From positions 54,019-62,629 of the forward strand of contig NZ_QTUV01000012.1 of the NCBI RefSeq assembly GCF_003435815.1: 8,611 nt of DNA. Reading direction: 5' to 3'. Below, one piece after another: positions 1 through 5,244 of this stretch (positions are counted from its first letter, which is position 1; each line of letters opens with the position of its first letter). The notes under the pieces are model-generated. The model worked only from the letters and a program-made list of their open reading frames with translations. It was not told the DNA's origin and searched no databases. This DNA comes from Dorea sp. AM10-31 (lineage in GTDB: Bacteria > Bacillota > Clostridia > Lachnospirales > Lachnospiraceae). The position numbers and the translations under genes are program-made.

Positions 1-390
1 CGCAAACCCGTGTGGAGAACTTAGCACATAGATAGCGAAAGAGAATAGCCAACGAATTTACGCTGACGAAAAAAGGGGTTCCCCTGGGGGAACCGATCGG
101 CAAAAGGGGACTCCCATTCTTCCTTTTTCTGGCGTGCTTTCAGCAGCATATTTTCCTCAGAATAATATGCTGCAACGCCAAGTGGTCTGGGAGCCGGGCA
201 GACCAACACAGGATGTGGTGCCGGGAATGGGACACAAATAAATCAGCATTTTACACGATTGATCAACAATGCTATTCCATCATTACCATTCCGATTCTCA
301 CCAGCAGCCACATGGCTATTTGAAATATTCTATTTACATATTTTTAAATTGCAAAAGGAACGGCATTAAACCGTTCCTTTTGCATCTGTT
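1..390 (+). repeat. Long direct repeat, copy 1 (390 bp)
   Basis: Matches 2667-3055 at roughly 90 % by eye, with the first 53 bases identical; divergence and small indels increase after about 310. It contains stem-loops at 77-84/87-94 (GGTTCCCC/GGGGAACC), 143-152/164-173 (GCAGCATATT/AATATGCTGC) inside an outer GGCGT/ACGCC pair (131-135/175-179), 183-189/199-205 (TGGTCTG/CAGACCA), a short hairpin at 207-217, and a terminator hairpin at 351-383. No convincing gene lies in 1-419. The similarity probably continues to the left of the window, because position 1 corresponds to the right foot of the long palindrome seen before copy 2. The strand is assigned from the proposed RNA and is inference. Confidence 0.93.
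351..383. terminator. Bidirectional intrinsic terminator-like hairpin ending repeat copy 1
   Basis: Perfect 13-bp inverted repeat GCAAAAGGAACGG / CCGTTCCTTTTGC around a CATTAAA loop. The GGAACGG/CCGTTCC core is flanked by A4 and T4, so it can work in both directions. On the minus strand it lies about 37 nt past the stop codon of the AP2 gene; on the plus strand it closes the structured repeat. Confidence 0.8.
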
Positions 391-419
391 ACTACTTATG
401 TTTCTTTGTCTTTTAATTC

Positions 420-1070
420 TTATCTTGCCTCTTCTTGCTTTTTACCATATTTTTTTATTATCGGCCAGAACACTTCTTTTTCTGCTTCTTTCCTTGCTGC
501 TGCGGCTTCTTCTTTCTTATCGTATCTTCCGAGGTAGTAGTTCTTCCCTTTAAATGTAATTTGCGCTTTCCACATGCCTCTCTGCTTATCCCAGGACACA
601 CCTTTAATCCCAGATGTATTATTTTTTGACATTCTTTGAGCAAGACTTTGTACACATGTGTTCTCTACTCTTATAAGTTTTTTCGTGTTCTCCTTCAGTG
701 TTCTACCATTCTCTTGATTATGATGACCACATGTTCCTACATCTCTAGCGCGTGATATTAATCGTTCGCAATATCTTCCGCATTTCAAGCATTTGCATTT
801 CCACACCATTCTGCCGGAAGTTTCTGCTCTCACAGGTTCTATAAACAACAAGTCTTTTACAACTTTACCTGTCATGTCTTTTTTCCGTTTACACCCGCAG
901 GATTTTGTATGCCCGGAAGTTAATTTGTTTCTTACAATTTCTCTAATTGTCCCACATTCACATTTGCACGTGTAATATTTATTATGAGACGAATCTGTCT
1001 TATCAGACTCGCTTATTACAGTCCATGATCCGAATTTATCTCCAATATTAACTTCTTTGAGTTTTTTCAT
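420..1070 (-). CDS. Phage-type AP2 DNA-binding protein with two zinc-ribbon motifs
   Basis: 216 aa. After an N-terminal GDKFGSWTVI motif come two Cys-rich modules: residues 35-60 (C35, C37, C39 with C58, C60) and 92-116 (C92, C94, C97 with C114, H116), which look like zinc ribbons. Residues about 152-200 form an AP2-like domain (SGIKGVSWD, GMWKAQITFKGK, YYLGRYD, then an Ala-rich helix). The tail is Lys/Glu rich. In phages and mobile elements this architecture often accompanies HNH homing endonucleases, but no HNH motif is visible here, so a DNA-binding or regulatory role is more likely than cleavage. The ATG has GAGGGTGA 5 nt upstream and lies 12 nt past the preceding gene's stop. It is the last gene of the operon; the terminator at 351-383 follows. 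Family is confident, exact role unknown. Confidence 0.85.
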   Translation of the reverse strand: MKKLKEVNIGDKFGSWTVISESDKTDSSHNKYYTCKCECGTIREIVRNKLTSGHTKSCGCKRKKDMTGKVVKDLLFIEPVRAETSGRMVWKCKCLKCGRYCERLISRARDVGTCGHHNQENGRTLKENTKKLIRVENTCVQSLAQRMSKNNTSGIKGVSWDKQRGMWKAQITFKGKNYYLGRYDKKEEAAAARKEAEKEVFWPIIKKYGKKQEEAR

Positions 1071-1082
1071 GGATTCACCCTC

Positions 1083-1367
1083 TTATTTACTGATTTCCCA
1101 TATGTCTCCACCGGAGTTCCACTCTCCGTCTTCATCATATTCATTTTCCTCCACATAGTATTCTGTGACGTTGCACATTGTACCTGTTGCGGAGCTAAAC
1201 TCATCTATTTCCGTATTGTATTTTTTCAGCTCTTCCAGAGCTTCTTCCTTGTTACGAAACTTTTTAATAAGCTCTGGACTTGCATTTGTATCATTAACTG
1301 CACATCCCACGGTCATATCTTCTTTTTTTATTTCAATGCTATTCTTTTTTAATTCATATAATTTCAT
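1083..1367 (-). CDS. Hypothetical 94-aa acidic protein
   Basis: I do not recognise a characterised family. The chosen ATG starts MKLYELKK and has GGAGG 6 nt upstream; an ATG 11 codons earlier (1400) has no comparable site and would overlap the upstream gene. The protein has a basic/hydrophobic first third, a Lys/Glu helix (FRNKEEALEELKKY) around residues 38-51, and a Tyr/Glu/Asp-rich C-terminus ending GGDIWEISK. There is no signal peptide or membrane segment. It sits 19 nt after the 120-aa gene and 12 nt before the AP2 gene, so all three are probably cotranscribed. The composition suggests a small soluble, perhaps protein-binding, accessory protein; this is inference. Confidence 0.75.
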   Translation of the reverse strand: MKLYELKKNSIEIKKEDMTVGCAVNDTNASPELIKKFRNKEEALEELKKYNTEIDEFSSATGTMCNVTEYYVEENEYDEDGEWNSGGDIWEISK

Positions 1368-1386
1368 AACATACCTCCGCCTATTT

Positions 1387-1749
1387 TTACAAATTAACAT
1401 TGTCTGTTATTCTAGCTTCTTCTCCAATAAATTCAATACCTATCAGCCTATTACTAAGATAACTACCTTCAAACATATCTGTCATAGAATATTTATATCT
1501 CATAGCATCAAATCCACCGACAATAGTAGCTTTCATAACTCCGTAATATTTATTTCTGTAGGTAACTTCTACTTTCTGCATAGCAGAAAATATTATATCT
1601 ACCGGATAATCTCCTTGAAGTTCAGAAATAACCTCTCTTTTAAGACCAGATAATAATTCTACATCAGAAATGCTAATGATTTCTTCCGTATATTTATTAT
1701 CTTTTATCCACTGTATTGTACTTTCAATTGCTTTATTTTTTTTATGCAT
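1387..1749 (-). CDS. Hypothetical 120-aa protein
   Basis: No known domain recognised. The ATG is preceded by GAAGGG about 6 nt upstream. The N-terminus is Lys rich (MHKKNKAIESTIQWIKDN). A helical region with a short Ser/Leu-rich turn (ISISDVELLSGLKREVISEL, residues 26-45) could be a small helix-turn-helix, but that is a weak guess. The C-terminal half alternates aromatic and charged residues, suggesting beta structure. It has no membrane segment. It is the first gene of a tight three-gene run (120 aa, 94 aa, AP2) and a promoter candidate lies at 1809-1837. The gene is AT rich like its neighbours. Confidence 0.72.
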   Translation of the reverse strand: MHKKNKAIESTIQWIKDNKYTEEIISISDVELLSGLKREVISELQGDYPVDIIFSAMQKVEVTYRNKYYGVMKATIVGGFDAMRYKYSMTDMFEGSYLSNRLIGIEFIGEEARITDNVNL

Positions 1750-1808
1750 TTTACGCCCTTCAATATTTTCTTTTTTATTAATGAATCAATTGTATTTATA
1801 TATATTTC

Positions 1809-1837
1809 ACTATATATTATTGTGTGAATAAAAACAA
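1809..1837 (-). promoter_or_regulatory. Candidate sigma-A promoter for the 120-aa / 94-aa / AP2 operon
   Basis: Minus-strand TTGTTT (1837-1832), 17-nt spacer, TATAGT (1814-1809), in the 109-nt gap between the DUF6487 gene and the 120-aa gene. The -10 matches 5/6; the -35 matches 3/6. The surrounding ATATAT-rich DNA makes chance matches likely. Confidence 0.4.
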
Positions 1838-1858
1838 TACATCTCCGATCATTTATAG

Positions 1859-2068
1859 TTATATATCCATAATAATCTTCCGGCACTCCTTACAACAACC
1901 TGCTTTTGCCATATGTCCAGAACCCATACCCGTGTTATCACTGATACACATACCATTCTTTCGTGGTGGTATTCCGACAACTTTTCTTATATTCTCACTC
2001 CAGTAAATATGTCCGCTACTTTGTATGTATCCTGCTATCATTTCCTTGTCACAATATGGACATTTCAT
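1859..2068 (-). CDS. DUF6487-type small zinc-ribbon protein
   Basis: 69 aa beginning MKCPYCDKEMIAGYIQSSGHIYWSE and ending AGCCKECRKIIMDI. The N-terminal CPYC and C-terminal CKEC pairs (residues 3-6 and about 59-62) form a probable four-Cys zinc site. The CPYC-KEM-GYIQS-W order and the C-terminal CxxCxKIIxD ending are what I recognise as the DUF6487 family, small proteins of unknown function common in Firmicutes. The ATG has AGGGG about 10 nt upstream, a longer spacing than its neighbours. Expression may come from the minus-strand side of the paired promoter at 2092-2121. Confidence 0.8.
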   Translation of the reverse strand: MKCPYCDKEMIAGYIQSSGHIYWSENIRKVVGIPPRKNGMCISDNTGMGSGHMAKAGCCKECRKIIMDI

Positions 2069-2091
2069 AATTCATTCTGCCCCTTTCATCC

Positions 2092-2121
2092 ATTGTAAAA
2101 TATCTTCCTTTTTGTTATAAT
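2092..2121. promoter_or_regulatory. Candidate symmetric bidirectional promoter
   Basis: Plus strand reads TTGTAA (2093-2098), 17 nt, TATAAT (2116-2121). Minus strand over the same bases reads TTATAA (2120-2115), 17 nt, TACAAT (2097-2092). Each strand's -10 overlaps the other's -35. The minus side would transcribe the DUF6487 gene, with a start point near 2085. The plus side would transcribe toward the 3' end of the 46-aa gene, giving an antisense RNA. Confidence 0.45.
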
Positions 2122-2131
2122 CTTTTTATCG

Positions 2132-2155
2132 GAGGGCGGTGGCAAGCCCACCCTC
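2132..2155 (-). other. Strong hairpin downstream of the 46-aa gene
   Basis: In minus-strand RNA, GAGGGUGG pairs with CCGCCCUC across an 8-nt loop, with one U-G wobble; in plus-strand RNA the wobble becomes a C-A mismatch. It lies 25 nt after the 46-aa gene's stop, beside a smaller AAGCC/GGCTT hairpin (2169-2182). No U-run follows on the minus strand, so it may stabilise an mRNA end or be an incomplete terminator. Confidence 0.5.
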
Positions 2156-2179
2156 TCTGGTTTCTCTAAGCCAAAAGGC

Positions 2180-2320
2180 TTATTTATCAGCTATTTCCAG
2201 TTCTGGAAATTTGATTCCCAAAATACCAGCTAAAGCTTTTAACGCCTCATATTCCGATGAACCTTTTTCTGCTTCCCGGTTTAAAAACCGTTGCATTTCT
2301 TCTTTCGTCATTTCTTCCAT
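2180..2320 (-). CDS. Hypothetical 46-aa charged protein
   Basis: Starts MEEMTKEEMQRFLNREAEKGS and ends GIKFPELEIADK. The ATG at 2320 has AGGAG 5 nt upstream; an extended reading from 2365 has no good ribosome site and would include the leader. The first half is a likely charged amphipathic helix, followed by EYEALKALAGILGIKFPE, a second helix. No membrane segment, so it does not resemble a type I toxin. It is first in the minus-strand cluster and has its own promoter candidate at 2384-2412. Function unknown. Confidence 0.65.
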   Translation of the reverse strand: MEEMTKEEMQRFLNREAEKGSSEYEALKALAGILGIKFPELEIADK

Positions 2321-2370
2321 GGCTACTCCTTTCTCCTCTTGCCCGGTTGATGTCTTTATAAGCACATCAA

Positions 2371-2412
2371 TTGTGATACACTTATTATCTCATTTGCAAA
2401 GGCTTATCACAA
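2371..2412 (-). promoter_or_regulatory. Promoter of the 46-aa gene with an overlapping inverted-repeat operator candidate
   Basis: Minus strand TTGTGA (2412-2407), 17 nt, GATAAT (2389-2384). An exact 8-bp inverted repeat, TTGTGATA (2371-2378) and TATCACAA (2405-2412), brackets the -10; one arm is the -35 itself. Such placement fits a repressor site. Confidence 0.55.
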
Positions 2413-2566
2413 CCTATTGATTAACCTATAAATGAAACTTTTTTCATTTTTAATGTGCTTTTTAGATTCGACTCCGGCGGGGAGCGTTCTTTTTTTCTGT
2501 CAGCGTATTTTGGCATCCTTTTTCTCCTTTCTTTATCTATGTGCTTTTTGAGTTCTCCTCACGTCT

Positions 2567-2675
2567 GGGTTTGCGTGTATCATGCACGAACAGGTTTCAG
2601 CGCATACGCATGGTGGAGAACAACGTGGACCTTGCGTATGCGCTGGAATCTGTTATGATACAAATTCGCAAACCC
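2567..2675 (+). other. 109-nt near-perfect palindrome (39 paired positions)
   Basis: GGGTTTGCG (2567-2575) pairs with CGCAAACCC (2667-2675). TGTATCAT (2576-2583) pairs with ATGATACA (2655-2662). An uninterrupted 22-pair stem joins 2589-2610 to 2633-2654, including a perfect CAGCGCATACGCA / TGCGTATGCGCTG core. Only a 5-nt bulge (2584-2588), a 4-nt bulge (2663-2666) and a 22-nt loop interrupt it. The right foot is the first nine bases of the direct repeat. Confidence 0.9.
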
Positions 2676-3055
2676 GTGTGGAGAACTTAGCACATAGATA
2701 GCGAAAGAGAATAGCCAACAAAATTACGCTGACAAAAAAGGGGTTCCCCTGGGGGAACCGATTGGAAAAAGGGGAATCTCATCCTTCCTTTTTCTGGCGT
2801 GCTTTCAGCAGCATATTTTCCTCAGAATAATATGCCGCAACGCCAAGTGGTCTGGGAGCCGGGCAGACCAACGCAGGATGCGGTGCTGGGAATGGTACAC
2901 AAATAAATCTGCATTTTACACAATCGATCAACAATGCTATTTCATCATTACCATTCCGATTCTCACCAGCAGCCATCTGACTATTTTTGACTGTTTCTTT
3001 TATGTATTTTTATAATGAAAAAGAACGGCATTAAACCGTTCCTTTTGCATCTGTT
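2667..3055 (+). repeat. Long direct repeat, copy 2 (389 bp)
   Basis: Partner of 1-390, in the same orientation, 2666 bp away. The two copies enclose the five-gene minus-strand cluster, so homologous recombination between them would delete or circularise 2.67 kb. A 65-codon minus-strand frame (2779-2976) is open here but interrupted by TGA in copy 1. Confidence 0.93.
3018..3046. terminator. Terminator-like hairpin ending repeat copy 2
   Basis: GAACGG (3023-3028) / CCGTTC (3036-3041) around the same CATTAAA loop as copy 1, then an A-C mismatch and A4/T4 flanks (3018-3021/3043-3046). Weaker by one pair than copy 1 but still symmetric for both strands. Confidence 0.7.
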
Positions 3056-3086
3056 TGATTCAATTAAATTTCTTCTGTTGAGGGAA

Positions 3087-3209
3087 TTACACTTTCTCAT
3101 CCTCTTTTTCTTCTATTGCTTTTGCATCCTCTTTAACAGCTCTTTTGCAGAGCGAGTCCGGCCACTCGATCTGTGCGGAGGGCGGAAGGTAGAATACACG
3201 AAAAGCCAG
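3087..3209 (-). pseudogene. 3' remnant of a minus-strand gene
   Basis: An open frame of 40 codons (LAFRVFYLPPSAQIEWPDSL, then a Lys/Glu-rich helix ending EEKEDEKV) stops with TAA at 3087. It has no ATG, GTG or usable TTG start and begins just after an in-frame TAG at 3210-3212. The IEWPDSLCKRAVKEDAKA stretch has the composition of a real helical C-terminus, so I read this as the tail of a gene whose 5' part was lost, with a junction near 3180-3209. Like the AP2 gene after copy 1, it ends about 40 nt from the repeat's terminator. The parent family is not recognised. Confidence 0.45.
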
Positions 3210-3225
3210 CTATAATGCCGGCTTT
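3202..3225 (-). terminator. Intrinsic terminator downstream of the 71-aa gene
   Basis: AAAGCCGGC / GCTGGCTTT with loop ATTATA on the minus strand (one internal mismatch), followed by TTTTC. It lies about 120 nt past the 71-aa gene's stop and overlaps the truncated start of the remnant at 3087-3209. Confidence 0.6.
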
Positions 3226-3345
3226 CGCTATATATAGAACCCATAAAATTTGGCGCGATTTTTTCATTTTTTCTAACTGCTCCGGTATAAGATTAGCCAA
3301 TTTCATACTCTTCCAAGAAACATTAAATTACTACTTTATGTAATT

Positions 3346-3561
3346 TTACATTTCAGGATCTGTATCTTCAAATTCCTCCGGATACAGATCTTTTAAGATT
3401 TCATATAATCCTTCATAAATCCGTTGTTTCATTTCCGGTGGAACGTCCGGAACATCTTTACTTTCTTCTACTTCAGGTTCTTCATCCAGACAGGTATCTG
3501 CTAATAACTTTTCTTCCGGTTCTGCAAGCTCAGCAACTATAGTTCTCTTCCAATGCTTCAT
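3346..3561 (-). CDS. Hypothetical 71-aa acidic protein
   Basis: MKHWKRTIVAEL start, then a Glu/Asp/Pro-rich middle (DEEPEVEESKDVPDVPPEM, residues 26-44) and a C-terminal helix (RIYEGLYEILKDLYPEEF) ending DTDPEM. The ATG has AAAGGGA about 9 nt upstream. No membrane segment or metal motif. The acidic character could suit a DNA-mimic or a partner of a basic protein, but there is no direct evidence. It lies between the second direct repeat and the integrase end of the element, on the same strand as the integrase, and may belong to the host island rather than the element. An AT-only stem (3325-3331/3340-3346) overlaps its stop codon. Confidence 0.65.
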   Translation of the reverse strand: MKHWKRTIVAELAEPEEKLLADTCLDEEPEVEESKDVPDVPPEMKQRIYEGLYEILKDLYPEEFEDTDPEM

Positions 3562-3642
3562 ATTTTATTTCCCTTTTACTTTGCATACAATATTTCATGT
3601 GAAATTATATATGTCTTTTTGACTATCTTTTTATATCTTCTT

Positions 3643-3684
3643 AAATGTCCGCAAAGCCTTATTTTATAGGCTCTACGGGCATTT
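3643..3684 (-). terminator. Terminator-like hairpin past the integrase gene
   Basis: Nested stems AAATGTCCG/CGGGCATTT (3643-3651/3676-3684, with one non-Watson-Crick pair) and AGCCT/AGGCT (3655-3659/3668-3672). On the minus strand the GC core ends in CATTT. About 85 nt beyond the int stop codon, it could end the rep-xis-int transcript or mark the old flank of the insertion site. Confidence 0.5.
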
Positions 3685-3739
3685 TGCTTTTGTGGTGAAC
3701 CTCGCATATCTAGGTCTATCTTCTTATATTTTCCCTGTC

Positions 3740-3760
3740 AATCGTGGTTAAAATCGTGGT
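3740..3760 (-). repeat. Tandem AATCGTGGT repeats: candidate integrase arm-binding sites
   Basis: AATCGTGGT occurs at 3740-3748 and 3752-3760, a 12-bp period, 8 bp beyond the int stop codon. Tn916-family integrases have an N-terminal domain that binds direct repeats near the element ends, which fits this location. The exact Tn916 repeat was not compared. Confidence 0.5.
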
Positions 3761-3768
3761 AAATACTT

Positions 3769-4962
3769 CTATGCGATTAGACGCTGAACCTCTGATTTTG
3801 CGGTATCTATGGACGCATGAGCGTACCAGTTCATTGTGATACTGATGTTTGAATGTCCCATGATATACTGTAAATCTTTTGGGTTCATGTTCTTGTTTGC
3901 CAATCTTGTGCAGAATGTATGGCGTAGCGTATGCGGTGTGATATGTGGCAAGGGATTGTCCTTGTGGTGCTTGTTGTATTTCTTTACCATACGGATAAAT
4001 AAGGCGTTGTAGTCAATCGCAACTTTGGGCTTGCCTTTATGATTGACAAACAGAAAATTGCTCCGTCCGTCTATCACAAATGGTTCTGCCTTTGGGCGTT
4101 TCTTCATAACCCGTTGAAATGCCTGTATCGTTTCTCTGCTTAATGGCACTTGCCTTATTCCGCTTTTTGTTTTAGGCGTTTCAATATAATAGCCCTGTTC
4201 CTTGCTCTTTAGTAACTGGTGGTCGATAATCACAACTTCATTCTTAAAATCAATATCGGCTACTGTCAGTCCGCACAGTTCCGAGATACGAAGTCCTGTC
4301 TTTAACAGTATCAGCACATCATCATAATGCTTGTGATACACATTGTCCGTCTTAATAAATGACAATAATGCTTGTTCCTGTTCCTCTGTCAATGCGACTT
4401 TCTCTTTGGTATCATTTTCTAGGACTTCATTTAACTTGAAATCAAAAGGGTTCTTCCTTACGCAATCGTCTTGTATAGCGATATAGAATGACGCTTTTAA
4501 CGAGCGTTTATGGTTGTTAATGGTGTTATAGGAAAAGCCTTTTTCTTTCATGCGTAACGCCCATTCCTTAGCGTCAGAGGGTTTTATCGTATCAATGCTC
4601 CTAGCACCTAACTTATCCTCTTTTAATAACCGCATGAGTTGTTCCCGTTGTTTCTGTGTGCTTTTCTTCACATTTGCCCTCTGTGCGTTCTGTTTGGCGT
4701 AAAGTTGGCAAAGCGTCATTTTCTTGCCTGTGCTGTCGATACCGTCCTCAATATCCCGTCTTATCTGCTGTTCCAGTTCTCGAAGTGAGGGTTTTTCCCG
4801 TTTTCCCTTTGGTGTCGGGTCTGTGGGTGTCAATCTCCAAGCATACACATATTTTGTGTTTCCAAATGCGTCCACATATTTATATAAGTATTTTCCGTCT
4901 GTTCGTTGGCTCTCTCCAGTATGCAGGATACGACCTTTGTTATCCCGTCTTTTTTCTTTCAT
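3769..4962 (-). CDS. int: Tn916-type tyrosine integrase
   Basis: 397 aa, close to the 405 aa of Tn916 Int, with which it shares long identical runs (GKKMTLCQLYAKQNAQR, SLKASFYIAIQDDCVRKNPFDF, HITPHTLRHTFCT with minor changes). Residues 1-60 form the arm-DNA-binding domain, about 80-180 the core-binding SAM-like domain and about 190-397 the catalytic domain. Catalytic residues all appear present: Arg225 (TGLRISEL), Lys264 or Lys266 (ETPKTKSG), His344 and Arg347 (HTLRH), His370 (MGHSN) and nucleophile Tyr380 (NWYAHAS). It cuts and rejoins element ends during excision and integration. The ATG has GGAG 8 nt upstream. It lies 78 nt after xis, separated by stem-loops at 4974-5033 that may limit its translation or readthrough. 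It appears intact. Confidence 0.97.
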   Translation of the reverse strand: MKEKRRDNKGRILHTGESQRTDGKYLYKYVDAFGNTKYVYAWRLTPTDPTPKGKREKPSLRELEQQIRRDIEDGIDSTGKKMTLCQLYAKQNAQRANVKKSTQKQREQLMRLLKEDKLGARSIDTIKPSDAKEWALRMKEKGFSYNTINNHKRSLKASFYIAIQDDCVRKNPFDFKLNEVLENDTKEKVALTEEQEQALLSFIKTDNVYHKHYDDVLILLKTGLRISELCGLTVADIDFKNEVVIIDHQLLKSKEQGYYIETPKTKSGIRQVPLSRETIQAFQRVMKKRPKAEPFVIDGRSNFLFVNHKGKPKVAIDYNALFIRMVKKYNKHHKDNPLPHITPHTLRHTFCTRLANKNMNPKDLQYIMGHSNISITMNWYAHASIDTAKSEVQRLIA

Positions 4963-4973
4963 GGTGTCTGCTC

Positions 4974-5033
4974 CTTTCCTTGTTGGAAAGAGCCTTGATA
5001 TGACTTGTGTTCATCATAACACATACAAGGCTC
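4974..5033 (-). promoter_or_regulatory. Stem-loops in the xis-int gap, partly covering the int ribosome site
   Basis: In the minus-strand transcript, GAGCCTTG (5033-5026) pairs with CAAGGCTC (4997-4990), enclosing a perfect TGTGTT/AACACA stem. Right after it, CTTTCC (4990-4985) pairs with GGAAAG (4979-4974), whose last bases belong to the int Shine-Dalgarno AAGGAG. The first stem is followed by only TTT, so it could be a weak terminator; the second could reduce int translation. Confidence 0.55.
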
Positions 5034-5040
5034 ATTTGCA

Positions 5041-5244
5041 TTAGATTGCGTCCAATTTGTCAATAACCTTTTCAAACTGTCGGCGTTTAATCTGTATGCG
5101 GTTGCCATTCATAATGAGCCAGCCAGCGTCCTTGTTTTCCTCTGCCAATCGTCTTAACTTGTTTTCTCCGATACGGAAATACTTTGACGCTTCTTCATTG
5201 GTAAGGGTGTATTTTTCCCATACGGGAATATCGTTGTTGTTCAT
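5041..5244 (-). CDS. xis: Tn916-type excisionase
   Basis: 67 aa, the same size as Tn916 Xis and nearly identical in the core ([26 protein letters not shown], then [13 protein letters not shown]). Residues about 12-35 form a winged-helix, MerR-like DNA-recognition region; the basic [14 protein letters not shown] segment is the wing. Xis bends DNA at element ends and steers the integrase toward excision. Its ATG shares one base with the TGA of the upstream relaxase gene (ATCTGATG), so the two are translationally coupled; the ribosome site is AAGGGGG. The int gene follows 78 nt later. Confidence 0.96.
   Translation of the reverse strand: MNNNDIPVWEKYTLTNEEASKYFRIGENKLRRLAEENKDAGWLIMNGNRIQIKRRQFEKVIDKLDAI

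Larger units (their letters stand above)
2546..3048 (+). ncRNA. Candidate ~500-nt structured RNA (palindrome plus repeat copy 2)
   Basis: The parts appear in the order expected of a large noncoding RNA. There is a weak promoter (TTGGCA at 2510-2515, about 18 nt, TATCTA at 2534-2539), the long stem at 2567-2675, then hairpins at 2742-2749/2752-2759 (GGTTCCCC/GGGGAACC), the GCAGCATATT stem, 2848-2854/2864-2870 (TGGTCTG/CAGACCA) and 2872-2882, and finally a terminator hairpin at 3018-3046. Two G-U wobbles in the long stem fit a plus-strand transcript. One stem shows a compensatory change between copies. One position counts against it: copy 2 turns an A-U pair of the GCAGCATATT stem into A-C. Length and setting resemble large phage-associated RNAs such as ROOL or GOLLD, but I cannot match it to either. 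Confidence 0.4.

Noticed and set aside
1704..1886. 60-codon minus-strand frame between the DUF6487 and 120-aa genes
   Set aside because: It starts at a GTG inside the DUF6487 gene, overlaps the 120-aa gene, lacks a properly spaced ribosome site and runs through AT-rich promoter-like DNA.
2466..2499. ATTCGACTCC followed by a GC-rich segment and a T7 run, resembling a tRNA 3' end or terminator
   Set aside because: No complementary T-stem or acceptor 5' strand is present upstream, and the CTCC/GGAG stem is only 4 bp, so neither call is supported.
2567..2675. Integron attC site
   Set aside because: Size and folding are compatible, but the conserved GTTRRRY/RYYYAAC core boxes are not evident and no integron integrase is present; the integrase here is Tn916 type.
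1..3055. CRISPR array or insertion sequence ends
   Set aside because: Only two long repeats separated by genes, no short regularly spaced repeats, no transposase frame and no terminal inverted repeats or target duplications.
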